64,000 nucleotides of DNA from Sipunculus nudus (GCA_026874595.1 CM049309.1:66384926-66448925); one strand, 5' to 3'. Shown: positions 48,975 to 61,030, numbered from the stretch's first letter. Numbers and translations are program-made. Notes: a model not told the origin generated them from the letters alone.

Positions 48975-49273
48975 AGGTCTTACCTCATGATATATAATTC
49001 ACTCTTCTTATAGTTCGGGAAACCTAAACACAAGATTGTTGACCTGTTGACCTCATAGTTCAAATAATTTGCACACACACGTCCGAATTATTTGGACATC
49101 CGGTAAAACAAGGGTTCCATCTGAAACCTTATTATAATTAATGATTTGGGCACTAACGTCCTAGTGCCATATGATACCTTTACACTTAGAAAAGGATTCA
49201 AGGAGGAACCATGGTTCCAAATGAAGACATTTGGGTTCTTAAAAGAACCATCAAGAACCCTTTTTTAAGTGTA
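48975..49273 (+). repeat. Interspersed repeat, copy 1 (with inner foldback)
   Basis: This segment aligns over its whole length with 63582-63840 in the same orientation. Shared landmarks are AGGTCTTACCT, GTTGACCTCATA-GTTCAAATAA, ACATCCGGT, ACATCTGAA-like text, GGAACCATGGTTC and GAAAGAACCATCAAGA. The final part (49181-49273) is a foldback: TACACTTAGAAAAGGATTC at the left and the complement of TACACTTAAAAAAGGGTTC at the right, bounded by TA. No coding capacity. Class unknown; the foldback resembles GGTTC-rich MITEs. Confidence 0.75.
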
Positions 49274-52200
49274 TGTATTATAGCCTCCGCTACCTGTTAA
49301 ACCAGCGTCTCTGATGGCCCTCATTCACACTGTTTCGTTTAAAAACCAGGTTAGGTGTTTATTAGGTATCGATAAAGCTGCTTCAGGTCACACAAAAATA
49401 ATTTGTTCTTCACACGCTGGGAACGAAAGCTATGTTGCGAGCGGGCGATTGTTTTTCTTTCTTTACCTGTCAAGACAGGATACGTGGAATTCAGCCATCT
49501 GGACTAGAAATAAAAAAGTTAACATGGTTAACGCAAAATGTAGTCCATTTTTCATACCTATGAGGATTCCTTCAGGGAACTTGTCCCATAGCACTAACTA
49601 GCAGCATTACCAAGGATGGGTGGTCCGGTCCGGTCTGCATCTCCAACCAGGGACCTGGTCTTCATTAGCAAAATAAAAATAAAATAAATAAATAAATAAA
49701 TATACAATCCGCGAAAAATGGGGGCAATGAATGTTTGGCCAATGTTTTTCAATGCCTTTTCAAAGGGATAACTCTGCGCCAGACGCAAAATAACCACGGA
49801 GGCCGTGAAATCGGGCTACCTATCCCATGCTGAAATATTAGGTTGATAAATCAACACACTTCTTAAAAAAATAATCGATGTCAGATCAGGTATTTACCAA
49901 ATAGAGATATTTGAATATTTCACGATAAAATAACATTTTTGAAGTTTTTGTTATTTCATTTTCATGAATTTCATTCGGTTTATGCTTCCTGTATATGGAG
50001 AAGGAGATGATTTGATTCCCTTGAATTATACATCTAGGAGCGCTTAGGCCTGAAACGGGTGGCGCCATATATGCAGTATATTTAATCTAAAACCTATGCA
50101 CGTATAAGTAATGTTTTAGTAAAGACCACATTGCTTTGAAAACATTTCAAACGACGGGCCCTGTTTAAAACGGAATGGTCGGCGCCACCAAGATATGCAT
50201 ATGATTGATATTTCTAGTCTCGACGCATCCATCAATATCTAGACATGGCTTTGGACGTCCGCCGTGTCTTGATCCGATAGGTTAGCATGTGGTAACATTA
50301 AACAAAATATAAAACCAAAAGACTTTGAAAGGTCGGTGTTTGACCAGTTAGAGGTTAATTGGATACGAGGAGAGCGGACGTGTTCTAGGAGGCAGGGAGA
50401 CATCCCGGGGTGATACTGTCTCACAAAGTTACTTTAGATATAACCGGTATCGGGTATGTGTTTGATATCATTTTTCTTATCTTTGTACAGGAGATATTTA
50501 TTGTTCCAATTTACGGTGTTTTTCCGGATCGCCCGCGTGTGTGTATCATTCAGGTGACGAGACTTCGGGCCAGGGGTATAAGATTTAATGATTTTAACTT
50601 CACTTAGCGTTCACAGGAGAAGAATCTCAAAGTTATGGTCTTAAAAATAAGGTCACTGATGTAATTATTAATACAGGTGAGGGCCAGTTTTTACGAACAA
50701 TAATTGTAACCGGCCACCCTCTTGTGGTTAAGACTGGCTTGCAGGCGATCAGAATGGAACGCAAAACACCTAAAAGGAAGCTTCAAGAATACCCTTCTTT
50801 TCCAGGAATCCTCAGTTCGCGCCGACCCCATGCCTGTACTAAAAATATGTTCAGGCATAAACTCATGTACGCACAAATAGGTATTCAGCTTAATTTAGGG
50901 TGATATGGGGTTCGTCAGAAGTGCTTACAGATCGACCGCACATTGAAACAGGTGTTTATAAACAGGTGTCATCTGTAATTGACGGGGCTCCAAATAAAAA
51001 GGGCATAAAAACTAACGGTTCAGATTGAAAGTATATTCTCTTTATCTCATTCCATCCCACCAGTATTATGTGTGGATTATTAGCATTTCCAAAGTATCAT
51101 TAAGGTAAGATATTTCAAGCCGGCATCGGAAATGAACCAGCCAATATGACAAGATGCGGTTCCAATTACTTTGCCTAATACTTTGGACTGGTATAAACCC
51201 CGGGGAAAAATGAAAATGCATATGCTGCTTGCCAAACAGACTGATACAGATATCTGTATTGACATTTCAATCTAAGTATAAAAGCACTGCTTAATATGTA
51301 GGTATACCCGCATGGCGGAAGTCACAGTACTTTAAAACCAGTGGTTATACAAACATTAACAGATGGCCATCTCGTTGCATATAGTACTACGCTGAACTTA
51401 TATGGTAAACTTATGGAATTAATACCGGATAGAAGTTATGTGGCACGAATTATATCCATATGTGAGAACCGCGAGGTAATTAATATAATATCATGAGATG
51501 GAACTAACGTAACCTGACGCCTAGAAAGTTGTTTCAAATATCATAAAGATATCTTGTAACCTTTGGCTAAGTCTGGTAGCACTGACAATGGTACCAGCAT
51601 AAGTAATATAACGCAAGTTAGCGCATTGCTCAAATATATGTTGAGAATTATAAACTAATTTATTACTCCGATAAGTTTCAATATACAGCTCGTATGTCGA
51701 CATGTTTATCATAACACTGGAAATGTTAGCTTGAGGCAATTATGCTGCTTCTCCAGTGATAAAAACAAACATTTTATTTCAGTACAGGCCCTTTCAGCCT
51801 GATAAAGATTCATAAAATTTAAATAAATTCCTTCGTTGAGTATTACAGACCACAGTCTGGTCAAGTTCTGGTTATATTCAGGACCTTGCAAATGGGCGGC
51901 ATCTTAACCGAACAGAACATTTAAACAAGTCATCTTTAACAGATGTGACCAAGCTGGACCCTATGATTCCTACAGGGCACAATTTAAGCACAAACTTGGA
52001 TCTCGTCACTTCAATTCAGAATGCTGGCGAAGGTACCTTCCGAGTACTTTTTAGTACATATTAACCATACTTTCCTTAAACCTAGATGTTTACATTAGGG
52101 CAGTTAAACATTGCATATTTCCAGCTCGTTCTGTTAATATCTTAAACATCGTTCTTGAAACTATGTGTGGTTCACACACAAGATATTAATGTGCGAATGA

Positions 52201-53758
52201 TTTTTTTTAAAGGAAACATAGTTTGCAACATAATATAAGGAAATTTGTACATTCTAAATCTTCTGCAGACTGGTATACTTTTGGTCAGCGGGCAGATTTT
52301 GTGTGGGCGATGACATACTTGGGCAGTTTAAAGACTGTGTCAAGAGGGCTGTCGCTGACCCTGAAACTCTGTGAATTGTATTCCCGGTGTTAAAGGCTAT
52401 GTCTTTTTGGATTTTACTGGGATTATTAGGGGAATTCTAGGACAACTGTATCCTAAGACAATTAACTGGGACGATTTTAGGACAGCTCTTCCCATGATAA
52501 TTAACCTCGAGATCAGAGGCGCCCATGTCCATGGATCGCGGTATGTCTGGACTACCAAGCATAGCGAGGAAGAAGATCGTTTTGTATGAAATTATTTCTG
52601 TTAGGCCTCACAAAGAGATAAATTATTCTATGGAACCTAGGAACAAAAGCTTTGCTTTGTGTGGACAAAATATATTTTATTTATTTTTTTTTAAACAAAG
52701 AGGTAGAATTGGGCCTGTTTGCCAGAAAAAATATAAAAGTGTCCTTCAGTCTAGAAAAAAAGGGAATTGTTTGTTGAACTATAAGGGCCAAATTTCCGAC
52801 GTGTCCTGGATACAGGGAAACATGCGTGGTTCTTGTTGCACTGTGCCTTCTTGTCCGTGGAACCTAGGGGCGGACGCCCTAATTCCAAACGTGACAGGGG
52901 TGGGCAGGTGTGTGTGGATGTGTGGCTAACCAATGCGGGGGGGGGGGGGGTCCTCTAGGCAATGCTCATGCTTGTATAGTATATACAAGTGTATATAGGG
53001 TATTAATTATTTCGCGTTTTATTTCTCTTTACCTAGTTTTAATTAACAAAACATAGTTTCATTATCGAGCAGTTGTGCGGGGACCTTATCCACATTATCA
53101 AGTTTACTTAAAGTTTATGTGTAAAGAATCAAACGATTATAAGCATTGTGTTTACTAATTAGTTTCTTTTCACAACGGTGTGACTTGAAGGGTTGTACAT
53201 TGAACATCTAGTTGTTCTCTGGAGCGTGTTTGTGCGTCTATATACTTTTATAATCCTTATATCTGATTTTGTAAGTATGAGAGCCGTGAATGTAATCATG
53301 GAAAATTTAGGTGCTGCCAAGAATCAGCACGAAACTGAAATAAACTTCTGACATTTTAATATTAGAAAAAGTGTCAATCATTGCGAAATATTTAATTAAT
53401 TAATCATTTGTGTGCAGTGTATGATTCGTTCACTCTGGTTTCATATTTTTGCATGACCAAGAAATACCGTCTTTGGGATAAATTTCTATTTGTAACTAGT
53501 GTGAATTTTAATTTGATAAACATTTACCCGCTGATATTTAGAGAAAATTTTTGATGAATGTTGCAGATTACCCCCTTATGGCTCACCCCTGCATTGCTAG
53601 TGACCAAGAAAGGAAACACGTGCAATCATCGAAATATTAGCCGCCCGTGGCATGGCATGCATCATATATTTATTTATATTTATTCATGTTTATGATTATT
53701 TAATCATACTGATCAGGATTTGTTTTCGATATGACAATCTTTATAATCATGCAAAGAA

Positions 53759-53761
<3 letters not shown>
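49274..53761. other. Non-coding block with a poly-G tract
   Basis: About 4.5 kb with no supported gene. It holds a 14-base G run at 52937-52950. The longest frame (52525-52929, +) has no recognised domain. An (AAAT)n stretch lies near 49680-49700. Confidence 0.45.

Positions 53762-53824
<63 letters not shown>
53762..53824. repeat. (AT)n microsatellite
   Basis: About 63 bp of uninterrupted AT, the longest such run in the window. Confidence 0.95.
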
Positions 53825-53826
<2 letters not shown>

Positions 53827-55608
53827 GGTCATGTCCAGAGAAATCGGGTTACTGGACATGCGCAGTCGTGTCATCAGGTATCTGGACATGGTTAAAGTTC
53901 AAGCTGTAAGACAAATCGACATCGCGGGATGACCATTTTGATTTATCAAATATATTAGATATTTTGCAGACGCATAAATCCTCCAGATTTCCTGGACCTG
54001 AAAATTTCTGATCGCATCCCGTGACGATATCATTTCAGCGCTTTCGCCTGGGACCGGAGAACCCATCATTTCGCCTAGATCTGTCAAATCGGGTTCAATA
54101 AGAGAGCACTGAAAGGCGACTGGCTTTGATTGCCGGTGACAGGCTGCAACGACATTTGTGCAAAACTACTGCCAGCAAGTCCCCAACGAAAAAAAACACT
54201 TGTGTATAAACTTTTTATAGGAATTCCCGCGATACGCTATGTGGCTCTATCATCGCATTACGTCATCTTTCATTTACATCTGGATAGGCCGTATGTATCA
54301 TAAAGATTTAGAAGCAAAAAGCGTCTCCTCGGTGTTACATTTCATGTTTGATCATGCGGTAAACATACAGTTATTTTTTTTACTGGGAGTTATAATAGTA
54401 ATTTCAGTCGCTCTTTCTTTTACCAATGTCTTATTTCAATTACAGCACAATGAATAGCTTTTATGAAAAAGATTAAGAAGAAAAAAATTGTCGTGTTTAA
54501 ACAGTTGAAATGTTAAACAAATATTGTTCGTCGGAACGATGGGCCCAGTTTTCGTTTTTTTTTTTTTTTGTACAAAAGATCAGGTCCTTGGAAATGTTTC
54601 TGTACTGTGCTATGGCACAAACCCCTTAAAAGAATTCTTGATATAACGACATGAAAAATTAAATAGATTTTGTTTTCGCCATATTACCATTTCAAGAATT
54701 GAAGCAAACTTCTGGATTTTCTATATAAGCAGGTAAAAATAAATCGCACACCATATTTTTTGTTACTAGAGTCCTAAGTATATATTAATATATATAAATA
54801 TATATGAATCAAATTGCTTAAATTTGTATCAAGTTAAATAGAACAATTAAATTTGTTATCAGTCTGTCTATACATGATATGTATTCAGGTGTGCATTATT
54901 TCTTGCAGGGGACTGTACACTTGACACGAAGAAGACGTAAAGGGCAATCTCTGCAATATCTCTATTGGTCAATACGGCGCAGACAGCTGTAGAAAAGTTC
55001 ATGGATAAACTTAATGATATAAGTGGATATTCTCAAGTGGTGTAATTTGTCCCAGTAAGAGCAACCGTCGGCCTTGCAGGAGTTTGTTGTTGAAGAAATC
55101 CATTACCCCCGGACCTTTGGGACTGTAAGTGCGCACCGAGTGGTCAGATGATCGCGGAATCCCCAGGATCTGGCACGCCACCAGTATGTTCTGATCTCAT
55201 CCTACACCTGTATCATTCCGCCGGACTTCCCACGGCGGATTTGGAACGATGCCAAATAATCATCCGCGATGAGGCTGTGTGTTACACCATGTTGAGCACT
55301 CACATGAGAAACATAACCATGAGAAAAGTATAATGGTGAGCAAATTAACCAATGTATATAAGTTATTTTATCGGCATATTGTAATGGATCAGTTTAATAA
55401 TATGAGACACTCATTGATACGATTTCAAAAGTTTTCCATTGATCAGTTGAGTCGATTAATTGATTTTGATATTAATGAAGCTAATGTTCACTGGTGTCTG
55501 TTTGATATATTTTATTCAGTACGTCTGTATGCAGTTATGCGCTGAAGTTCTGAACAGATTTCTTTGTAATGTTGTCGAGGGTTAGGATAACATCCTATGA
55601 TCAAAGCA
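53825..55608. other. Non-coding block
   Basis: The first 330 bp are repeat-free and of moderate composition, with a repeated CTGGACATG motif (about 53851 and 53882). A frame at 54239-54457 (+) starts at a true ATG and contains one possible membrane segment (FFLLGVIIVISVALSF) but is otherwise unrecognised. Nothing else supported. Confidence 0.4.
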
Positions 55609-55872
55609 TTAAAGCCTGCATGTGGGGGTAACTGAACCACCATTATATGTTTTTTTCCAGGGCTTCCTTTGAATCCTTTCATTGTAACATATGGGCTGTA
55701 TTTTTTCTTTTTGTCCCTGTGGAGGCCCAGGGCTATTATTATAAGGAATAGAGCTGTTGAACCATGACAAATATTTCCTGTGTTGCCGTGTAGTTTGATT
55801 AAGATGCTGGTGGGAGTTGTGGCCTTTCACAACTTTCTTGTTTGTAAAAGTGACTTGAACTAATTTGAATTT
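55609..55872 (-). other. Unrecognised coding-like open frame without ATG
   Basis: The minus-strand frame stays open from a stop at 55875-55873 to TAA at 55609, about 87 codons without an initiating ATG. Its composition is polar and basic (N, Q, K, P-rich, for example PPQGQKEKIQPICYNERIQR) and looks more protein-like than the other chance frames here. It could be an exon or transposon fragment. No family is recognised. Confidence 0.2.
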
Positions 55873-55879
55873 TTAATGC

Positions 55880-56900
55880 CTAAGTTGAATCTGCCTTAAT
55901 GATTGGATGAAGGGATATGTGAGCTACCAATGCATTTTATTTATACCTGTTACATACATTTTAGCCTCCCTCTATAGGGCGGGTTTATTTGATGAGTTTA
56001 TTTCTACATTCATGCTTGGATAACAGTTTTATATCGATTTACCTACTAACTTCCCCCAAGTGCAAAACCCTCTATTTCAATTATTTTTAGTTTACCGAAT
56101 GAACTTATGCGCTGGCGCGGCGTCCACTGTCCCCTATCCAATGTCAAGCGTCTGTTACCAAATATCTCAACAGCCGCTGCAGCTATCATCACGAAACTTT
56201 ATAGACCTTTTTATCATGTACATTTTAATCACCCACCATGATGCACAGTAATTCACGGAAGGAACATTATACCCCTGGGTCTCTTGTTTCTTTTAGTTCC
56301 CTTTCTTTTTTTATTTTCTGTTTGCGGTTGATCTCCAATATGGCTAATTTTCAAAAGCTGATATTTGGGCAAAATATTAAATCTAAGACAAAGATTTGCA
56401 CCTGGTATCTATCTTCGACCTGGACCTTATTCCTATGGTCTTACACTGCATGACGATTTTCAATTATTAGTTGATTATGGCTAATTGCGAGCCCGGGAAG
56501 GGGCTCCAAGTGATCGCTAGGCGATTGTATACATCTAGTTATTCTTATTATTGAACGATGACATTAATATCCATCTTGAAGGACTGCTTGAGTATTTTCA
56601 GTACCTTAAATATTTAATAAATGATTTATATCCTTGGCCTTTATGTGGCACTCTCTATTGAATGAGGATGGAAGTATTCACACCAAAAGTAAGTTGTCAT
56701 TTTATGCCATCTAAATTCAGGTTTTATATGCACGGTGAAGGAGTCATCAGACAGTCCTAACCTGTGGTTAAGATATTAAAGCAATTCCTTGAGGTTCTAT
56801 CGAGATTTACCCATTTTGTTTTTGAAACATCGGCGGGGATCGAACGAAGGAGCTTCTGGTAAAACGCCTTACATCCATATAGTTTTAATAACATATTTCT
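55880..56900. other. Upstream flank of the GPCR exon (probable intron or 5' region)
   Basis: No recognisable exon, TATA box or CpG-rich promoter in the kilobase before the receptor. If the acceptor at 56907-56908 is real this is intron sequence and the promoter lies further left. Confidence 0.35.
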
Positions 56901-56908
56901 ACTTACAG
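56901..56908 (+). other. Probable 3' splice acceptor before the GPCR coding exon
   Basis: ATTTCTACTTACAG ends at 56908, 17 bases before the GPCR start codon, giving a short pyrimidine-rich tract and AG. Intronless-coding GPCRs often carry a 5' UTR intron in this position. The frame is open between this AG and the ATG, so a coding upstream exon cannot be excluded. Confidence 0.45.
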
Positions 56909-56925
56909 TTGAGAGAAAAACCAAG

Positions 56926-57996
56926 ATGAAGAACTGCATCAACGTAACCAACGTGTCCACCCCGGCAATGTTCAACATCACCCAGGGGTGTGCCCTGTAC
57001 GACTTCGCTATGTACACAGTCCTCGTGGGCACGCTCAGCGTCCTGGGTGTGATCGGCAACATCATCAGCTTCACTGTGCTGTGGCGAGATGAGAGCAAGT
57101 CAGCCACCTCGTTCCTGCTGCGAGCACTGGCTGTCACAGACACTCTGGTTTTACTGACAGCAGTGCCTCTGCACTCACTCCTCCACGTGTTCCAGTACAC
57201 TGGGTTTTTGTATGATTACTACGAGATTTACCCAACTATTTTACCGTATCTGTGGCCTTCGTATCTCATACCTTACACAGGAACTGTGTTCCTGACCGTG
57301 CTTGTGTCGGTAAACCGCTACTTCGCTGTGTGTAAACCTTTTAAATCTTCTAAGTGGTGCTCCTTGGAACAGGCTAAGAAACAGGTGGTGGGTATAGTAG
57401 TGTTCGCGGTCGTATACAACATACCGCGTTTCTTTGAGTATGCAAAGGTGGAAATGTGCACGGGAACCAACGAATCCCAGGTCGGGTTCGAAGTGAGCGC
57501 TTTTGGGAGCAACAGAGTGTACCGAATACTATATACCAATATTTTATATTTTTTAATCATGCACGGTGGACCATTATTGACGCTAGTGTTTTTGAATATT
57601 AAGCTTATAAGAGCGCTGAAGAAACGGCAGAGGAAACGCAACCAGATGGGGCGAGGAGACTATCAACAGGATATTACGTTTGTACTGGTGGTGGTAGTGT
57701 TTGTCTTCATCACGTGTCAGACTCCTACCTTTATAGACCACATCTTATGGACATTCTTGGACGATTCATTACGAACATGTGGATGGTGGCATTATTACTA
57801 CACCGCCGTGGGGGATGCCATGGCAATACTGAACAGTTCCGTTAATTTCGTGGTGTACACTTTGACAAGTCGTAAATTTCGTCACATCTTAATAGAGACC
57901 TATTGCAGTGCCCGTGTTAGGACAGCAATGGAAGGCCCTGTCACACGCACTACAGACGGCAAATTTCTGTTGACTCAGGTAACAGAGCAAGTTTAA
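56926..57996 (+). CDS. FMRFamide receptor-like class A GPCR
   Basis: A 356-residue seven-transmembrane receptor of the plasma membrane, in the usual size range. By family knowledge, such receptors bind secreted neuropeptides and signal through G proteins. The N-terminus carries three N-glycosylation sequons (N6, N9, N17). Segments are roughly TM1 28-53 with GNIISF (N45), TM2 62-86 with AVTD (D72), TM3 105-132 ending NRYFAVCKPF, TM4 151-171, TM5 200-228 (P216), TM6 249-275 with CQTP (264-267), and TM7 292-313 with NSSVNFVVY. A basic loop 3 (LKKRQRKR) and a Cys at 327 (possible palmitoylation) follow the pattern. TVLVSVNRYFAVCKPF and NSSVNFVVY are typical of FMRFamide-receptor-like proteins. 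Odd residues: NRY for DRY, Leu rather than Cys at 3.25 although loop 2 keeps C178, no Trp at 4.50. The ATG is the first after an in-frame TAA at 56860 and has A at -3. The ligand is unknown. Confidence 0.93.
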   Translation: MKNCINVTNVSTPAMFNITQGCALYDFAMYTVLVGTLSVLGVIGNIISFTVLWRDESKSATSFLLRALAVTDTLVLLTAVPLHSLLHVFQYTGFLYDYYEIYPTILPYLWPSYLIPYTGTVFLTVLVSVNRYFAVCKPFKSSKWCSLEQAKKQVVGIVVFAVVYNIPRFFEYAKVEMCTGTNESQVGFEVSAFGSNRVYRILYTNILYFLIMHGGPLLTLVFLNIKLIRALKKRQRKRNQMGRGDYQQDITFVLVVVVFVFITCQTPTFIDHILWTFLDDSLRTCGWWHYYYTAVGDAMAILNSSVNFVVYTLTSRKFRHILIETYCSARVRTAMEGPVTRTTDGKFLLTQVTEQV

Positions 57997-58076
57997 GGGT
58001 GATTACCTTAATTTAGATCGAGATATTGCTGACCACCTGGGGCAACCAATCAGATACTGAAGCTTGAGTGGTTATA

Positions 58077-58175
58077 CATGCGATGGTCAGCCTTAAAATA
58101 TACATCGCCGGCGGGTAACTGGCAAATAATTAATTGCCTCACGTAACATAACTTCAAAGCTGACCATATCGCATG
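58077..58175. repeat. Inverted repeat downstream of the GPCR (possible 3' UTR hairpin)
   Basis: CATGCGATGGTCAGC (58077-58091) pairs with GCTGACCATATCGCATG (58159-58175) as a 15-bp stem with a 2-nt bulge and about a 67-nt loop. A further GCTGACCA lies at about 58028. If transcribed it would form a hairpin in the receptor 3' UTR; alternatively it is a small transposon remnant. Confidence 0.5.
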
Positions 58176-58533
58176 GCGGTTGTGTATTCTTGCGGGACGT
58201 GCCCGCGTTATTCTAGATTGACTTCATTGAATATAATTTAATTGAGATTAAACAAGCGGCACATATCCTTGAACATACTGGAGGTTATAGTTATCGTTGT
58301 CGTAGTGTTGATTGTATATGTTACTGTAAAATTTTAATGAGGAATATATGCGTTTATCCGCTTCGTGTCCTTCAGGTGCCCCATCCGCCTGTCCTCCCCG
58401 GGATGTAGAGGTTCTGTGGCACACTAGTAATGTAATGAGCTTGTTACTTTTGGCATTTTTCGTTATTTCAAATTCTTACACCCCAAAGCTTTTCATCAAG
58501 GGCTTTGATCCTTGGGACCTTGAGGTCACTATT

Positions 58534-58539
58534 AATAAA
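58534..58539 (+). terminator. Candidate poly(A) signal AATAAA for the GPCR
   Basis: The first canonical AATAAA after the receptor stop lies 538 bases downstream; a weak variant AATATA sits at about 58230 and another AATAAA at about 58722. Which one is used cannot be told from sequence. Confidence 0.35.
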
Positions 58540-59932
58540 TTGAATTTATTCCAATTATTGTCTTCTGGGTACTATTTGTTTCGACGAATTACAAGTGTAG
58601 ACGCAGAGCTTGCAGGAATTCGCGGTGGTTGGGTAAAAGAGGGTTGTGTCGAGTAAGTCAAACTCGCATGGCGTAGAATCAATTGAGATTTTATGGTGGA
58701 CATGGGGTTTTTGAATGGCCAATAAATGAACAGCACTTACTCCGGCGCTGAAAAGGCCATCCCTGTAGTGATTGAATCTTCAACAGATTCATCTGTCTCA
58801 GCCGGGACCCGGGGGTCGTCATGTGGAGCCCGGCTGGTGTGGAGAATATGGCCACTTTGGCGCCGCCGAGGGGCGCCTCAGTACCGCGGAGCATCACACC
58901 TCAACAGATTTAATCAATCACAAAGAGATACCAGCTCGTTGAGTTGTTGCGCTGCTGCCTTTTCCGTGCTTACTTCGTTAAATCGGACCAAAATAAAGCG
59001 TACTTTGGTTAGAAGTTTTGCCTGCGTGCCAGATGGAGTGGTTAGTATGTACAGACGTTCATTCAACAAGTCCCTCTGTCCAACTACCAATGGTTAAAAA
59101 TAACAGATAATGCTCAATTAACATTCTATTCTTCGTCTCTATTAAGGTTCATTCGTTGAATATAGATCAAAAGACATCTTGTCAATAGTCTCATAAGCCC
59201 ACTTAAATGAGTATACTGTCGGCCCAACGCAAAGGGTTATGGTGCAATATACCATTTTTAAAATAAAGGTTTAGAATTAGCTTTTAAATCTTTTAATAAG
59301 AAAACTGACTTCAGTATAACATAACTATAATTAGGATACTATTCAAATAAATGAATTAAATAATTGTCTGGAAAAAATAATTGCAAAAATTCGGAACAAT
59401 GAAATCCTAATACCTGACATAGTGTATAATACTGGATACCGTACCTGTTGAAAAGACGGGACGGGGAACCTCGGCGATCAACGTAATTAATTAGATGGGA
59501 ACAAAGTATCTCTCTTCTATAGTATTTTTAAAGAAAACAGTTAATATTTGGAAAGATAGTCTTTTTCATGACATTTACACTGCAAATGATGGCAGTCAGT
59601 GTCATTTGCCACATGCAAAAGCGTGCTGATTACTTGTTGTCACTTGAACACTCTTTTGATGATCATTTAATGTCTGCTTTGATAACGTATCAGGTTGTCA
59701 TTTATACATGTAATTCAAGATTTTGTGCTATCAAGATATTTGACATCAAATATTTGAAAATTATTACCTAAACGGATGTACACGGCATGAAGGAAAATAT
59801 ATCATATATTTATAGGCATTTGATAACTGTGGAGTTAATATACACTACGATAAAAAGAAGTTTCACATCCATCGTGAATCTAATTGATACAGGACCGACA
59901 GACAAAACGTATCATTATAAACTGTTACACTA
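58540..59932. other. Flank downstream of the GPCR
   Basis: Contains a GC-rich patch (about 58780-58890) crossed by frames on both strands (58726-59097 plus, 58691-58897 minus) with no recognised domain. The rest is AT-rich with nothing identified. Confidence 0.4.
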
Positions 59933-59960
59933 ACACACACACACACACACATATATATAT
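59933..59960. repeat. (CA)n(TA)n microsatellite
   Basis: About 18 bp of CA/AC repeats passing into (AT)n. Confidence 0.9.
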
Positions 59961-61030
59961 TAAGAAAAGTGTTTTTTTATATAAGTTATCAGCCTCATTG
60001 ATCTTTAGTCTTTCTAATAACAAGATGCATCAGCGTCTCACAGGGGTTGTTGGGCTTCTTTGATACAACAGGAATGTTTTGTCCCAAAAACATAGTAAAC
60101 CAGTCCCCAGCCGGCCTCTTGAACAATAAAAAGGTCGTTATCCAAGGGTTCAGCATCCATTAACGCCTTGGAAGAAACGGAGGAGAGGATTTTATAATAG
60201 ACGCTGGTGTACAAAGCGATTGTAACACGAACTGAAATTCTTTTTCTGTAAGAATAAACACTTCCTGGAAACACATCGTATTTTACAGAGCCTCGGGGAA
60301 TTGCGCACTAATAGTTTTGTGGACGAGCGTGGTGTGGAGGCTACATTAAAGGGTTTAGATAACTACATTTTTTATTTTTGCTTTTTCTTTCTCGCTCATA
60401 ATGTGCTCCTGGGAAAGGTTTCGGATTAGAGCGATACAAAACACAGCTTAACACTTTCGGAAAAACCACGAAGAGGCGGGGATACAAATCTTATACATAC
60501 TATGCTGCAGCATTAAAGGATTATAGTTTAAAAAATAACATATATTATATTTTTTTTTCAAAAAGAATCTCGTTAACCTGCAGTCTTCTTTGAGAAAAAC
60601 CTTACATGCACGTTAACCTATTATATCTAATATATCTAAAACATAATGGAACAAATGACAGTGCCAATATATCATCCGTTGCAACAATTGCGATATGATC
60701 AGTTTACTTTCTTTGCATATTATTTTCAGTTTTATAAGTGGGATTATACACTTAATTTTTGACATTGTTAAAACCATTTCTTGTTTCTAATAAAGGCAAA
60801 ATTCCGTTTATATGAGCTGCTTCTGTTTGAAGTAAAATCTTTTTATACAGATGCCAAATGTACCTGTGCACGGGTATTTAAGTGAAGACTTTAATCATTG
60901 GCCACTATTCACAACGCAACGAAAACTCAGTCCAGCCCTTTCTGGGGAACCTGACGGTATTTAAACTACGTTAGAGTAGTGAACATATTTTGTATGCATC
61001 AGACAATTCTAAAAATGTTTAAAGTGTGTA
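59961..61030. other. Non-coding block, nothing recognised
   Basis: AT-rich with short frames only. Confidence 0.5.

Noticed and set aside
52525-52929. 134-codon plus-strand ORF
   Set aside because: No recognisable domain or homologue by inspection; ends just before a poly-G tract.
54239-54457. 72-codon ORF with one hydrophobic segment
   Set aside because: AT-rich DNA readily gives such segments; no other support.
56757-57200. 147-codon minus-strand ORF at the start of the GPCR
   Set aside because: Also a shadow of the receptor exon; no recognisable protein features.
57318-57641. 107-codon minus-strand ORF inside the GPCR
   Set aside because: Shadow of the receptor coding sequence on the other strand; no domain.
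58726-59097. 123-codon plus-strand ORF downstream of the GPCR
   Set aside because: True ATG but overlapping minus-strand frame and no recognised family; the open frame follows from local GC richness.
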